A stretch of DNA of 64,000 nucleotides from Candidatus Dadabacteria bacterium (GTDB lineage Bacteria; Desulfobacterota_D; UBA1144; Nemesobacterales; Nemesobacteraceae). Each line of letters opens with the position of its first letter. The first letter of the stretch is position 1. The notes under the pieces were generated by a model that searched no databases, was not told the DNA's origin, and saw only the letters and a program-made list of their open reading frames with translations. The stretch covers positions 504,732 through 568,731 of the forward strand of contig OX638332.1 of the NCBI GenBank assembly GCA_951812735.1, written 5' to 3'. Below, piece after piece: positions 1 to 8,437 of this stretch. The translations under genes and the position numbers were made by a program.

Positions 1-385
1 CGAACACCCCGACAGTCTCCGCGCGCCGTCCGATAGCACGCGCCAGCTGCAGATGGGCATCCGCGTTGTTGGGGTCGGAGGTAACCGCCTTTCTCGCCAG
101 CGTTACGGCCTGCTCAAGCAATTCTTTCTTCTCGCCTTTTTTGGCGATGTAGTTGGCGTGAACTGACAGCGACTTTGCGGAGAGCACAAACCCTTGTGAA
201 GTTCCGAGGCTTTCACCGACCCGGGCCGCCTCGGCGAATCGCCCCTGCGTATAGGCCATCTTTGCCTCGTCAATAGTTTTTGCGTGGGCAACACCAATCA
301 GCGCCAGAACGTATACAAAAACAAGACAACAGGAAAAAAACGGGCAGATCGCATTAACTGGATAGTGTTTATTCCGACTGTTCAT
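1..385 (-). CDS. Exported TPR-like protein, 5' part only
   Basis: Reading leftwards from an ATG at 383-385, the frame stays open for 128 codons to the window edge, so the C-terminus is missing. Residues 12-34 are strongly hydrophobic and end in VAHA before KTIDEA, which looks like a Sec signal peptide. The mature part has helix-pair spacing typical of tetratricopeptide repeats: AYTQGRFAEAARVGES, then AVTSDPNNADAHLQLARA. TPR proteins are scaffolds for protein contacts; here the location would be periplasmic. It is transcribed away from the signalling genes that start at 800, so a shared role is only a guess. The function cannot be narrowed further from this fragment. Confidence 0.75.
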   Translation of the reverse strand, partial: MNSRNKHYPVNAICPFFSCCLVFVYVLALIGVAHAKTIDEAKMAYTQGRFAEAARVGESLGTSQGFVLSAKSLSVHANYIAKKGEKKELLEQAVTLARKAVTSDPNNADAHLQLARAIGRRAETVGVF

Positions 386-799
386 CTAACGGTTCCAGAG
401 TAATTGGTGTCTGCAAGAAAACCGAAGGTTTGCACACCAGTTCGGACACGCCATGTAGCGTACCAACCACAAGAGCTATATTCAAATCTGGTGTACGGAA
501 GTTCTGAAAAAAAAGCAGCACATACGGTTCATTTAAATTCACCAAACAGACATCAGCAGGATGCGCCACTATGGGCAGAGAACATAAAAATTCTGAGCTG
601 GAACAGTTCGATGATGGAAATGTCTTTGCGAAAGTTTTTGCTTCGTGCGTTTGCCATAAAACGACTATTTTTCTGTGGATTTGTTAGTATCGTACCAGAT
701 ATTTTGGCGAGTCAAGCATGTGATCCCCTATACATAACTTCGTGTAATCAGGTATATAATTACCAATTTAATAGCCCTAAATGGCAAGGTAGGTTCTAA
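386..799. other. Intergenic region between divergent genes
   Basis: No convincing gene is seen. Short open frames exist on both strands (minus 369-569 with a GTG start, plus 404-799), but they overlap each other and have no ribosome site. A TATAAT at 755-760, about 40 bp before the response-regulator ATG, is a candidate -10 box for the signalling operon; no good -35 box is visible. Confidence 0.45.
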
Positions 800-1957
800 A
801 TGGACGACGGCAAAATCCGAATTTTGGTTGTCGATGATGAGATAGATTTAGAACAGCTTATGCTGCAGAGAATGCGGCGTGAAGTTCGCCGTGGCCGTTA
901 CGAATTCGAATTTGCACACAATGGTGTGGAAGCCCTCGAACGTCTACGCAAAGACGGCGGGTTTGATATTGTACTGTCTGATATCAACATGCCCGTTATG
1001 GACGGGTTGACATTGTTGGGAAAGATACCGGAGGTAAACCCTGATGTTCGTGCCGTAATGGTCTCCGCATACGGCGATATGGAAAACATACGGACTGCTA
1101 TGAATCGTGGGGCATTCGACTTCGTTACCAAGCCGATAGACTTCATTGACCTGAAGATTACAATCGAACGTACGATTGAAAACCTTACTCTCTGGCGTAA
1201 CGCACTGAGTGCACGCGACCAACTTGTAGCTCTCCAGAACGAGCTTGACGTGGCACGGAAGATGCAGCAGGACATTCTTCCAAAATCCTTTCCGGTTTCT
1301 CAAGCATTTGATCTGTACGCAAGCATGGTTCCGGCTCTTTCCGTAGGCGGTGACTTTTTCGATGTTTATGAATTTAATGATGGCCGGGTTGGCGTTGCAA
1401 TAGCTGATGTGTCGGGCAAAGGAGTGCCCGCAGCAATGTTCATGATGGCCAGTCGCACACTGCTGAAGGCTTGCGCAGCAATCTCCGATTCTCCAGCCGC
1501 TGTGGTGGAACAGGTAAATACGATGTTGTCGGATGAAAACGATGCCATGACATTCGTAACCCTGTTATATGGCATTTACGATCCTGAAACGAAAAAACTC
1601 GTGTACGCAAACGGCGGACATAATCCGCCAGTCATTGTCAAACCGGATCTGACAACTGAACTATTAGAGTCAACGGGCGGAGTCGCTCTGGGTGTGATGC
1701 AAAATTTCAAATATCAGGAAAATACAGTCGCCCTTGAGCCGGGCTCCACGATTGTGTTTTACACTGACGGAGTAGTGGAAGCCGAAAAAGAAAATAAGGA
1801 ATTATTCGAAATGGACAGGTTTTGCCAAATTCTCCAAGACGGCACTTTCAAAGATGCCGAGGAAGTTACGAATGTGGTATTCAGCAAGGTCAAAGAATTC
1901 ACTGGTGAAAATCCGCAATCTGACGATATAACGTGTCTTGTTCTGCGAACCACATAA
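800..1957 (+). CDS. Response regulator with PP2C-type (RsbU/SpoIIE) serine phosphatase domain
   Basis: Residues 7-125 form a receiver domain: acidic pair in VVDDE, phospho-acceptor Asp61 in DIVLSDINMP, MVSAYGD and the conserved Lys in FVTKPID. A helical linker (about 130-165) leads to a PP2C-like SpoIIE phosphatase domain (about 165-383) with VGGDFFDV, ADVSGKGVPAAMFM, YANGGHNPP, YTDGVVEA and the terminal SDDITCLV metal-site motif. Proteins of this layout dephosphorylate STAS anti-sigma antagonists when the receiver is phosphorylated, which releases a sigma factor or another target from its anti-factor. The stop codon overlaps the next ATG (TAATG), so it is translationally coupled to the RsbW-like ATPase. 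The histidine kinase at 3645 is the obvious phosphate donor and the STAS proteins at 5928-6657 the obvious substrates; both links are inferred from proximity. Confidence 0.93.
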   Translation: MDDGKIRILVVDDEIDLEQLMLQRMRREVRRGRYEFEFAHNGVEALERLRKDGGFDIVLSDINMPVMDGLTLLGKIPEVNPDVRAVMVSAYGDMENIRTAMNRGAFDFVTKPIDFIDLKITIERTIENLTLWRNALSARDQLVALQNELDVARKMQQDILPKSFPVSQAFDLYASMVPALSVGGDFFDVYEFNDGRVGVAIADVSGKGVPAAMFMMASRTLLKACAAISDSPAAVVEQVNTMLSDENDAMTFVTLLYGIYDPETKKLVYANGGHNPPVIVKPDLTTELLESTGGVALGVMQNFKYQENTVALEPGSTIVFYTDGVVEAEKENKELFEMDRFCQILQDGTFKDAEEVTNVVFSKVKEFTGENPQSDDITCLVLRTT

Positions 1958-2391
1958 TGGGCAAAGACAGTAGGATGCAAGTTTCACGTACGTTGATCGT
2001 TCCCAATCGGATGGAAGAAATCCACACGATCGCAGTAGCGCTGGAGGAATTTTGTGAACAGCAGAATTTCCCCGCTGAAGCATTGTTTCACACACAACTT
2101 TCCTTAGAGGAAATCTTCACTAACGTGGTCAGCTATGCGCATGATGATGATCAGGAACATGAAGTGGAAATTATATTTTCGAGAGAAGATGAAACAATAA
2201 CTGTTGAGATACTGGATGATGGACATCCCTTTAATCCGCTAGAAGAAGCGCCGGAGCTTAATGTAGAAAGTTCGCTTGAAGACCGCGGTATTGGTGGAGC
2301 AGGAATAAGGCTGGCAAAGCAACTGATGACGGAGCTACGCTATCAACGCAACAGTGCTCGTAATCATCTGACTATGATCAAAAAAATTTAG
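1957..2391 (+). CDS. RsbW-like anti-sigma/serine kinase (GHKL ATPase)
   Basis: A 144-residue single-domain GHKL ATPase. Seen are the N-box LSLEEIFTNVVSYA, the G1-box ILDDGHPFNP and the G2-box GIGGAGIRLAKQLM. The ATG at 1957 is preferred over an in-frame ATG at 1933 because it overlaps the upstream stop as TAATG. Small stand-alone domains of this kind are anti-sigma factors that also phosphorylate a Ser in STAS antagonists. It sits between the RsbU-like phosphatase and an exported binding protein, with a 4-bp gap to the latter, so all belong to one operon. The sigma factor it would bind is not in this window. Confidence 0.9.
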   Translation: MGKDSRMQVSRTLIVPNRMEEIHTIAVALEEFCEQQNFPAEALFHTQLSLEEIFTNVVSYAHDDDQEHEVEIIFSREDETITVEILDDGHPFNPLEEAPELNVESSLEDRGIGGAGIRLAKQLMTELRYQRNSARNHLTMIKKI

Positions 2392-2395
2392 AAAA

Positions 2396-3634
2396 ATGCG
2401 GGTGTTAAGCAGACTGTCTCTCAAAAAAGTGGTTGCCGCTTCAATAGTTGCGATACTGATAAGCGCAGCATCTGGCGAAGCCCAAGAACAAATACACGCT
2501 GTGCCGGGCGTATACAGTAATCGTATTGTATTTGGGCAATCCGCCGCCTTCAGTGGGCCGGCCAGCGAGCTTGGCAAAGGCATGCAGGCTGGCATTCTTT
2601 CCGCGTTTAAAGAGGTTAATGACCGGGGTGGCGTTAACGGACGTCGTCTGGAACTGCGATCAATGGATGACGCATACGAACCAGAAGCGGCAATTACAAA
2701 TACGCAGCGACTGATTGGTGAGGGCGTTTTCGCACTCATCGGCGCAGTTGGTACTCCTACCTCCAAAGCTGCGGTACCTGTTGCGGAGGAACACGGTGTA
2801 CCTTACATAGCGCCTATGACCGGTGCAGAGTTCCTGCGTGGCAATGCACGCCGGACAGTCATTAATCTTCGGGCTTCGTATTATCAAGAAACCGAGGAGA
2901 TGGTAGAACGACTGACAGCTGATCTCGGAATTAATCGCGTCGCCATTCTTTATCAGGATGATTCATTCGGTCGTGCTGGTTTGCAAGGGGTCCTTCTTGC
3001 TCTTGAGCGTCGCAAACTTTCTGCTATCGGAACAGGGATATTTCCTCGCAATACTGTCGCGATAAAGACGGCGCTTCTTGATTTACGTGCCACCGGACCG
3101 GAAGCTGTGATTATTATTGGTCCCTACAAGCCGACTGCGACATTTATTAAATGGGCGCGCCATATCGGTATGAATTCCATTTTTATGACACTTTCTTTCG
3201 TAGGCAGTAATGCCTTGGCAAACGAACTGGGTGATGAAGGGGCCGGAGTCCTAGTTACGCAGGTGGTTCCTTTTCCAACCGGAAACACAATTCCTGCTTC
3301 CGCTTCCTATCGTGCTGCGTTGAAGGCGTACGATCCGGCGGCAAAACCCGGATTTATATCATATGAAGGATATTTAGCAGGGCGTTTGGCTATTTATGTC
3401 GTAGATCATTGTGGCAAGCAGGTTAACCGCGGTTGTATTGATGCGGTACTGCGGACTGGCAACAACATTAATTTGGATGGCTTCACCTTGCGATATAGCA
3501 AAAATGATAATCAAGGTTCAGACAGAGTGTTCTTGACGATTATTGGTCCTGATGGCCAGTATACACCACTTACATCTCTAACCTCCACGACGATACTGAC
3601 CGATGCTTTGCATATGCAAAAGACATTGAATTGA
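2396..3634 (+). CDS. Exported ligand-binding protein, LivK/branched-chain amino acid type
   Basis: Has a signal peptide (residues 1-30, positively charged RLSLKK then a hydrophobic run ending SGEAQ) and a type-I periplasmic binding fold of the Peripla_BP_6 kind: FGQSAAFSGPASELGKG near residue 43, then FKEVNDRGGVNGR, both standard for LivJ/LivK-like proteins. Length 412 is normal. No permease or ATPase of a Liv transporter is nearby. It lies instead between an RsbW-like gene and a membrane histidine kinase, 10 bp before the kinase. The likely job is therefore to present a small ligand (amino acid, amide or similar) to the kinase sensor domain. The ligand cannot be told from sequence. Confidence 0.88.
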   Translation: MRVLSRLSLKKVVAASIVAILISAASGEAQEQIHAVPGVYSNRIVFGQSAAFSGPASELGKGMQAGILSAFKEVNDRGGVNGRRLELRSMDDAYEPEAAITNTQRLIGEGVFALIGAVGTPTSKAAVPVAEEHGVPYIAPMTGAEFLRGNARRTVINLRASYYQETEEMVERLTADLGINRVAILYQDDSFGRAGLQGVLLALERRKLSAIGTGIFPRNTVAIKTALLDLRATGPEAVIIIGPYKPTATFIKWARHIGMNSIFMTLSFVGSNALANELGDEGAGVLVTQVVPFPTGNTIPASASYRAALKAYDPAAKPGFISYEGYLAGRLAIYVVDHCGKQVNRGCIDAVLRTGNNINLDGFTLRYSKNDNQGSDRVFLTIIGPDGQYTPLTSLTSTTILTDALHMQKTLN

Positions 3635-3644
3635 GATAAACGGA

Positions 3645-5921
3645 ATGCTTTCAAAGCTCTGGAATCGAATTTCTACGCAAATTTCTACGCAACTCTATAT
3701 AAGTTTCGGAGGTGCTGTAGTACTCATCATCATTATCAGTTTGATTGCCCTTTTCTTCCTTAGCCACATTGGCAGGGTCCAGCAAGACATTAACCGAAAG
3801 AACATACCCGAGATGACATCGGCGTTTGCAATTGCCCAGCAGACAGCCACGCTCGTCGCCGCTGCTCCCCGACTCACCTCAAGTACACCTGAACAGTTCA
3901 GGACCGTAGCTGGGACGATCGGCCTGCAGGCGGATGCATTTAAAACACAGCTCTCAGTAATGATGGAAAATCAAGGAGAAAGCGAACAAGCGCGGCAGAT
4001 TCAATCTGACGGGATCGCCATAATCAAGAACATTGATCGAATCAAATTGCTTGTCAGGGAACGTTTCGATCTTCGCGAGAGCAGTCTCAATCTTAGAGAC
4101 GAGCTTCAGGGTATCCAAAGTGAAATAACACCGATTATGATTAACGAAATCGACGATCAGATGTTCTATATAATGACCGGTTATCGGTTTCTTGATGGGG
4201 TACAATCACCCGGTTCGGTTCATTTTTCCGAATCGGAATTCCAGATCTATCGTCGCTTGTTTGAACTCCGCGAAGCGGCTGCAGTCGCCGCACAGTTGCT
4301 TGGAACCACATTTGTAGTGACCGATGCGGCTATGCTTCAGCCATTGCGAGAACGATTTCAAGCCACGGCCGGTAGTATCAGCCGATCGCTTGATGCCCTT
4401 GAGAAACACGAACAGGGGGAAGACCATCCTCAGAATAGACCGGATAGCCGATCGCCTGATCCGCTTAAGAACAATTCCCTTCACGATCGACTGTCTTGGA
4501 TTTTCGAAGACCTGGTCTCATTCGGCAGAAGAGAAAACAACGGATTTGACCTGCGCAGTCGGGAGCTTGCGGTTAATGATAAATTGTCCGCCCTGCTTCT
4601 CGAGAATCAGACTTTAGGAATTGACATCGTAGCGCGAGTAGAAAGTGTTGTAAATGATTCAAGCTTGGCTGCAGGGGAGATGACGAGCAAAGCAGCCGCA
4701 GTAACCGCTACCAGTACGAGGCTACTGGTGGCTTTCAACATTGTTAGTATAAGCGGTGCAGTCTTGCTCGGGTGGCTACTTGTACAACGTCGTCTGATTC
4801 GGCGTCTGGAGCGGATATCGAATCAGATGCAAGAAATGGCTGATGGCAACCTAGAAGTAGCCGTCGACACCAAAGGTAATGATGAAATCGCGCAATTAGC
4901 CAATGCGCTTGAGGTGTTTCGAAATAACGCACTGGAAGTACAGCGTCTTAATCTTGTAGAAACGCTTGCTAACCAACTGCAAGAAAAGAATGAGGAACTA
5001 GCACATACTAATGAAGAATTGAAACGGGCGCAGGACCAGATCGTTATGCAAGAGAAACTTGCTGCGCTTGGTGAATTGACAGCGGGGGTCGCGCACGAAA
5101 TCAAAAATCCAATGAACTTTATCATGAACTTCTCAGAGGTTTCACAAGAGCTCCTGGAAGAACTGATTGAGGAGGTAGCCAAAATTGAGGCTAGTGGAGA
5201 CATGGAAGAGGAATACGATTCGGAGTTAGTCGAGGAAGTAGCCGAGGATTTGACAGGGAATTTGAAACGCATTCACGAGCACGGAACTCGTGCGAACCGA
5301 ATTATAACAGACATGCTCAGGATGGGTCGCGGCGGTGGGGAATGGCAACCAACTGACCTCAATGTATTGCTTAACCAGCATGCGTTGCTTGCGTTCCATA
5401 GTGCTCGCGCCACCGACCCTGAATTCCAGCTAGAAATTCAGGAAGACTATGCGCCAGATATAGGCGAGATCACTGTACAACCGGAAGACATCGGTCGGGT
5501 TTTCCTAAATCTGGTAACTAATGCCTGCTATGCTGCGGACGAAAAACGAAAAATGCTGGCTGCTGCGGACAATGAGTCGAAAAAGGATTATCAACCGACG
5601 CTTAAGTTGAGTACGCGGCTTGTTGATGACCGTATTGAGGTACATGTTCGTGACAATGGAACCGGTATTCCCGAATCTGCATTGGAGCGTATCTTCAATC
5701 CGTTCTATACAACGAAACCCACGGATCAAGGGACTGGTCTGGGGTTATCGCTGTCCAATGACATCATACGACAGCATGGTGGTGAGTTTCGCGTAGAAAC
5801 GGAGGAAGGCGAATATACAGATATGATTGTTGTTTTGCCGCTTGACCCTGCAGCTCATCAAGTAATTGATACTTCAGAAGAAGCGGTAGAAGGCGAGGAT
5901 TCAGCAACTGCTTCTTCGTAA
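3645..5921 (+). CDS. Membrane sensor histidine kinase with large extracytoplasmic domain and HAMP
   Basis: 758 residues. A first membrane span lies at about 16-40, a long helical periplasmic sensor at about 41-360, a second span at about 363-385, and a HAMP domain follows (IRRLERISNQMQEMADGN). A coiled coil (about 435-470) leads to a HisKA domain with His484 in AGVAHEIKNP, then an ATPase domain with Asn626 in LVTNACYAA, VRDNGTGIPES, FNPFYTTK and GTGLGLSLS. An acidic insertion (about 500-540) between H-box and N-box is longer than usual. There is no receiver domain of its own, so phosphate most likely goes to the receiver-PP2C protein at 800. It ends 6 bp before the convergent STAS gene. Confidence 0.93.
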   Translation: MLSKLWNRISTQISTQLYISFGGAVVLIIIISLIALFFLSHIGRVQQDINRKNIPEMTSAFAIAQQTATLVAAAPRLTSSTPEQFRTVAGTIGLQADAFKTQLSVMMENQGESEQARQIQSDGIAIIKNIDRIKLLVRERFDLRESSLNLRDELQGIQSEITPIMINEIDDQMFYIMTGYRFLDGVQSPGSVHFSESEFQIYRRLFELREAAAVAAQLLGTTFVVTDAAMLQPLRERFQATAGSISRSLDALEKHEQGEDHPQNRPDSRSPDPLKNNSLHDRLSWIFEDLVSFGRRENNGFDLRSRELAVNDKLSALLLENQTLGIDIVARVESVVNDSSLAAGEMTSKAAAVTATSTRLLVAFNIVSISGAVLLGWLLVQRRLIRRLERISNQMQEMADGNLEVAVDTKGNDEIAQLANALEVFRNNALEVQRLNLVETLANQLQEKNEELAHTNEELKRAQDQIVMQEKLAALGELTAGVAHEIKNPMNFIMNFSEVSQELLEELIEEVAKIEASGDMEEEYDSELVEEVAEDLTGNLKRIHEHGTRANRIITDMLRMGRGGGEWQPTDLNVLLNQHALLAFHSARATDPEFQLEIQEDYAPDIGEITVQPEDIGRVFLNLVTNACYAADEKRKMLAAADNESKKDYQPTLKLSTRLVDDRIEVHVRDNGTGIPESALERIFNPFYTTKPTDQGTGLGLSLSNDIIRQHGGEFRVETEEGEYTDMIVVLPLDPAAHQVIDTSEEAVEGEDSATASS

Positions 5922-5927
5922 CGCGGT

Positions 5928-6287
5928 TTAACCCGTTATTGCGGCTATAGCATCAGAACGAGATTTGAACATATCAATGATTTTGTCAAAAGCTGTGATC
6001 TCGAAGATTTCTTTTACGGGACCATGCAAGCAACACAGCACAAATCTCGTATTTCTACCTTTTAATCTTTTTGCAACAAGCAGAATTGATCGCAATCCCG
6101 CACTATTGATGTAGGTAAGATTTTCAAGATCCAGAACTACGGGGCTGTCAGAGTCGATAATTTCCTTGTACAGCTTGTCGTGGAATTCCCGCGCGTTCAA
6201 ACCATGAACTTGGCCAGTTACGCTTATTACCAAGGCCCCTTCGGCCTGGTTGGCCTGCAACTTAACTTGATTGTTTTGAATGACCAT
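5928..6287 (-). CDS. STAS-domain anti-sigma factor antagonist (copy 1)
   Basis: 119 residues forming one STAS domain. The regulatory Ser is Ser62 in YINSAGLRS, the position phosphorylated in SpoIIAA/RsbV proteins. In this family the unphosphorylated form binds the RsbW-type kinase and frees its partner. It is a close paralogue of the next gene upstream; the two overlap by 26 bp at 6262-6287, and the identity extends through the start MVIQNNQVKLQA. It converges on the histidine kinase gene with a 6-bp gap. It is the likely substrate pool for the phosphatase at 800 and the kinase at 1957. Confidence 0.9.
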   Translation of the reverse strand: MVIQNNQVKLQANQAEGALVISVTGQVHGLNAREFHDKLYKEIIDSDSPVVLDLENLTYINSAGLRSILLVAKRLKGRNTRFVLCCLHGPVKEIFEITAFDKIIDMFKSRSDAIAAITG

Positions 6288-6657
6288 TCTCTAGCGGTTT
6301 AATCGTTATCGCAGCTGTAGCGTCAGAGCGAGATTTGAACACATTAATGATTTTGTCAAAACCTGCAATCTCGAAGATTTCTTTTATGGAATCAGGCAAG
6401 GAACACAGCATGAATTTCGTATTTCTACCTTGTAATGTTTTTGCAATAAGCAAAATTGATCGCAATCCCGCACTGCTGATGTAGGACAGCTTTTCAAGAT
6501 CCAGAACTACGGGGTTGTCAGAGCCGCCAATTTCCTTGTCCAGGTTTTCGTGGAATTCCTGTGCGTTCAAACCATCAATTCGACCAGTTACGCTTATTAC
6601 CAAGGCCCCTTCGATTTGATCAGCCTGCAACTTAACTTGATTGTTTTGAATGACCAT
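6262..6657 (-). CDS. STAS-domain anti-sigma factor antagonist (copy 2)
   Basis: 131 residues, a tandem duplicate of the STAS gene just downstream; the first 119 residues align without gaps and the target Ser62 is kept in YISSAGLRS. It differs by a 12-residue tail ending NGHSKQSS, which comes from reading into the start region of copy 1. Two near-identical antagonists suggest either dosage or two slightly different binding partners (for example the RsbW-like protein encoded at 1957 and another one elsewhere). Transcription would start in the roughly 280-bp gap before the peroxiredoxin gene. Confidence 0.9.
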   Translation of the reverse strand: MVIQNNQVKLQADQIEGALVISVTGRIDGLNAQEFHENLDKEIGGSDNPVVLDLEKLSYISSAGLRSILLIAKTLQGRNTKFMLCSLPDSIKEIFEIAGFDKIINVFKSRSDATAAITIKPLENGHSKQSS

Positions 6658-6689
6658 TCTCCCGCGCTAGCAATTTATCTGACTATAGT

Positions 6690-6766
6690 ACGACAATCAA
6701 GATGAGACTTTCATGTCGCAACGAAAGACACAATACCGGGATATTTCAGGGGACGCAACCTCGGGA
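6690..6766 (+). repeat. 77-bp repeat, copy A (inverted partner at 9704-9781)
   Basis: This stretch recurs in reverse orientation at 9704-9781 with only a few substitutions and 1-2 base indels. The best-kept core is AATACCGGGATATTTCAGGG plus GACGCAACC. Both copies contain an ATG followed by codons for MS(Q/R)RK(T/R)QYRDIS, so the repeat may derive from the start of a coding gene; in this copy the frame runs 6713-6838 (41 codons). The pair encloses the peroxiredoxin, the IS1595 stub and the sterol reductase. Confidence 0.75.
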
Positions 6767-6941
6767 ATCCAGGTTTGCGCAGGTACTGGGGATTTCCTAC
6801 TCTTTATCAAGCAAAAATTATATATAGTAATGACTTAATATCTAGGTTATTCGATACAATTTAGAGAGTGGGCAAATGATTACAACGAAGAATTTAGGGA
6901 ATTATATAGATTATTCACCAAAAATTTCATAAAAAACAATT

Positions 6942-7406
6942 ATGGGAAGAAATCTTGAGATAGGGAATCAGGCTCCTGATTTTGAAGCCGAAACCTACGG
7001 AGCGGAGAAAGTAAGGTTAAGCGACTTTTATTCTAAAGGGACTGTGGTGCTTTACTTTTATCCTAAGGACAACACTACGGGCTGTATTATGGAGGCTTGT
7101 TCGCTTCGCAATGCGGAGGAGGAGCTTGCGTCTCTTGGAGTACAGGTTCTGGGGGTAAGCACAGACGGGGTAAAGTCCCATGAGAAGTTCAGAGACAAGT
7201 TTTCACTCAATTTCCCGTTGCTGAGCGACAAAAGCAGGAAGATAGTGAGTCTGTACGGGGCAAGGTGGAAGTTACTCCCCTTCGTTGCTCGCAGGACCAC
7301 CTTCCTTATAGAGAAAGGTGGTAGGATAGCGTATATTTGGGACAAAGTTAAAGCCTCGTCCCATGCCGAAGAGATACTCAGCAAGGTAAAAGAACTAGGT
7401 CTTTGA
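6942..7406 (+). CDS. bcp: Thioredoxin-dependent peroxiredoxin, BCP/PrxQ type
   Basis: 154 residues with the BCP layout: GNQAPDF near the start, VVLYFYPKDNTTGC, Cys48 as the peroxidatic Cys and Cys53 five residues on as the resolving Cys (CIMEAC), which is the atypical 2-Cys arrangement of PrxQ. The usual TPGC is TTGC here, so a Pro that packs the active site is replaced; this is unusual but the Cys pair is intact. It reduces hydrogen peroxide and lipid hydroperoxides using thioredoxin. It stands alone, with no good Shine-Dalgarno before the ATG. Its place next to lipid-active genes may be chance. Confidence 0.92.
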   Translation: MGRNLEIGNQAPDFEAETYGAEKVRLSDFYSKGTVVLYFYPKDNTTGCIMEACSLRNAEEELASLGVQVLGVSTDGVKSHEKFRDKFSLNFPLLSDKSRKIVSLYGARWKLLPFVARRTTFLIEKGGRIAYIWDKVKASSHAEEILSKVKELGL

Positions 7407-7829
7407 GCGGTGAACAAGGCATATGGTTTCCAGAATGTAATATGGGTTTGTCTGATGAAGAGTGATCGATAACTAAACGGCCAACGAAAATTATGAGGGG
7501 AGAAACCAGACAAGGCCAAGCCCAAATTTCGCATTATTTGACCTATAAGTTTATGTCCTTCATCATCAGTTGGAGATTACAAGTTTCTGTGTTTTATCTT
7601 TTTGAGTGTAGAAAGATTATAATTTTACCATCATACAACTCCCAATCTTCAAAAACTTCGGCAACTTCAAAAGACATATCAGGTATAATGGTTCGTTATA
7701 TCACTACTAAAGGATTATCTGAAATTCTTTATAAAAAACGATGATCAGCTTCACAAGATATTGCCAATTTCATGATTTATATTGCTGCGTTTGTTTATAT
7801 GTGATTGCACAACAGTTTTGAGGTCTGGA
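7407..7829. other. AT-rich gap with one weak open frame
   Basis: No recognisable gene. An 83-codon frame on the plus strand (7493-7744) has an odd composition, no domain signature and no clear ribosome site, and is not called. The stretch is visibly more AT-rich than the genes on either side, which suits decayed mobile DNA. Confidence 0.4.
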
Positions 7830-8021
7830 ATGTGGATTATTGCAATATCGTTTTTCTTAGCTCTCATGCTTACTGTTTTAAATAGTACAGTGGTCTTTGA
7901 TCTTATCCCAAATTTGATTCCGGAATATGCTTATTATACAAAAATGCTCTATGGAGGATTGTCCACTTTGGGGCTTACGATAGCGGTGTTTTTTATTATT
8001 GAAAGTATTTTTTACAGGTGA
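7830..8021 (+). CDS. Small two-span membrane protein, unknown
   Basis: From the ATG at 7830, which has GAGG about 7 bp upstream, the frame gives 63 residues with two hydrophobic helices: WIIAISFFLALMLTV and, after a short loop with several Tyr, GLSTLGLTIAVFFIIES. A longer reading from TTG at 7782 is possible. No family is recognised. The DNA is AT-rich like its surroundings, so it could also be a remnant or a chance frame; the paired hydrophobic helices are the only positive evidence. Confidence 0.4.
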   Translation: MWIIAISFFLALMLTVLNSTVVFDLIPNLIPEYAYYTKMLYGGLSTLGLTIAVFFIIESIFYR

Positions 8022-8296
8022 AATAGCGATAATATAAGCAACAATCAAAATGCATATTTCATGATCAAACTGATCCCAAACACGCTCAAGTCATCGGTCT
8101 CAACTGTGTACTTAACAGTATCTGCTCCTTCGCCATTGTTCGAAACATGACTGTGCAGTTGGTCCCTATTTGGCTATTTATAGGGGGAATTTTCATATAT
8201 ATAAAATTTTTGCTTGATAAGTTCTAGGCTTAGCTTTTGATTTAACCTCTTGTATAATAATATCATTGCTAGTAATACTATGCCGGGAGATTAGAT

Positions 8297-8437
8297 ATGA
8301 ATTTAATCAAGATTTTCAAGCAGTTCCCAGACCAGAAAGCCTGCATAGAGCACCTTAAAACCATCCGCTTCGGCGATACGCCATATTGGCCGCATTGTGG
8401 AAGCATTCATAAAGAAGGAGTATTAAATCATGATTGA
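8297..8437 (+). pseudogene. IS1595-type transposase N-terminal remnant
   Basis: A 46-codon frame, MNLIKIFKQFPDQKACIEHL followed by KTIRFGDTPYWPHCGS, matches the N-terminal zinc-ribbon region of IS1595-family transposases (typical pattern F-P-D-x-x-A-C-x-x-x-L, then a C-P-x-C knuckle). The first Cys of the knuckle is Trp here, and the reading frame stops after 46 codons, so the catalytic part is gone. The remnant overlaps the first 8 bases of the sterol-reductase gene, and the AAGGAG inside it is correctly placed to be that gene's ribosome site. Confidence 0.7.

Noticed and set aside
369-569. 66-codon minus-strand frame overlapping the start of the TPR gene
   Set aside because: GTG start, no recognisable domain, 17-bp overlap with a better-supported gene; kept only as a possibility.
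404-799. 131-codon plus-strand frame before the response regulator
   Set aside because: No ribosome site or family pattern, and it runs into the operon's promoter region.
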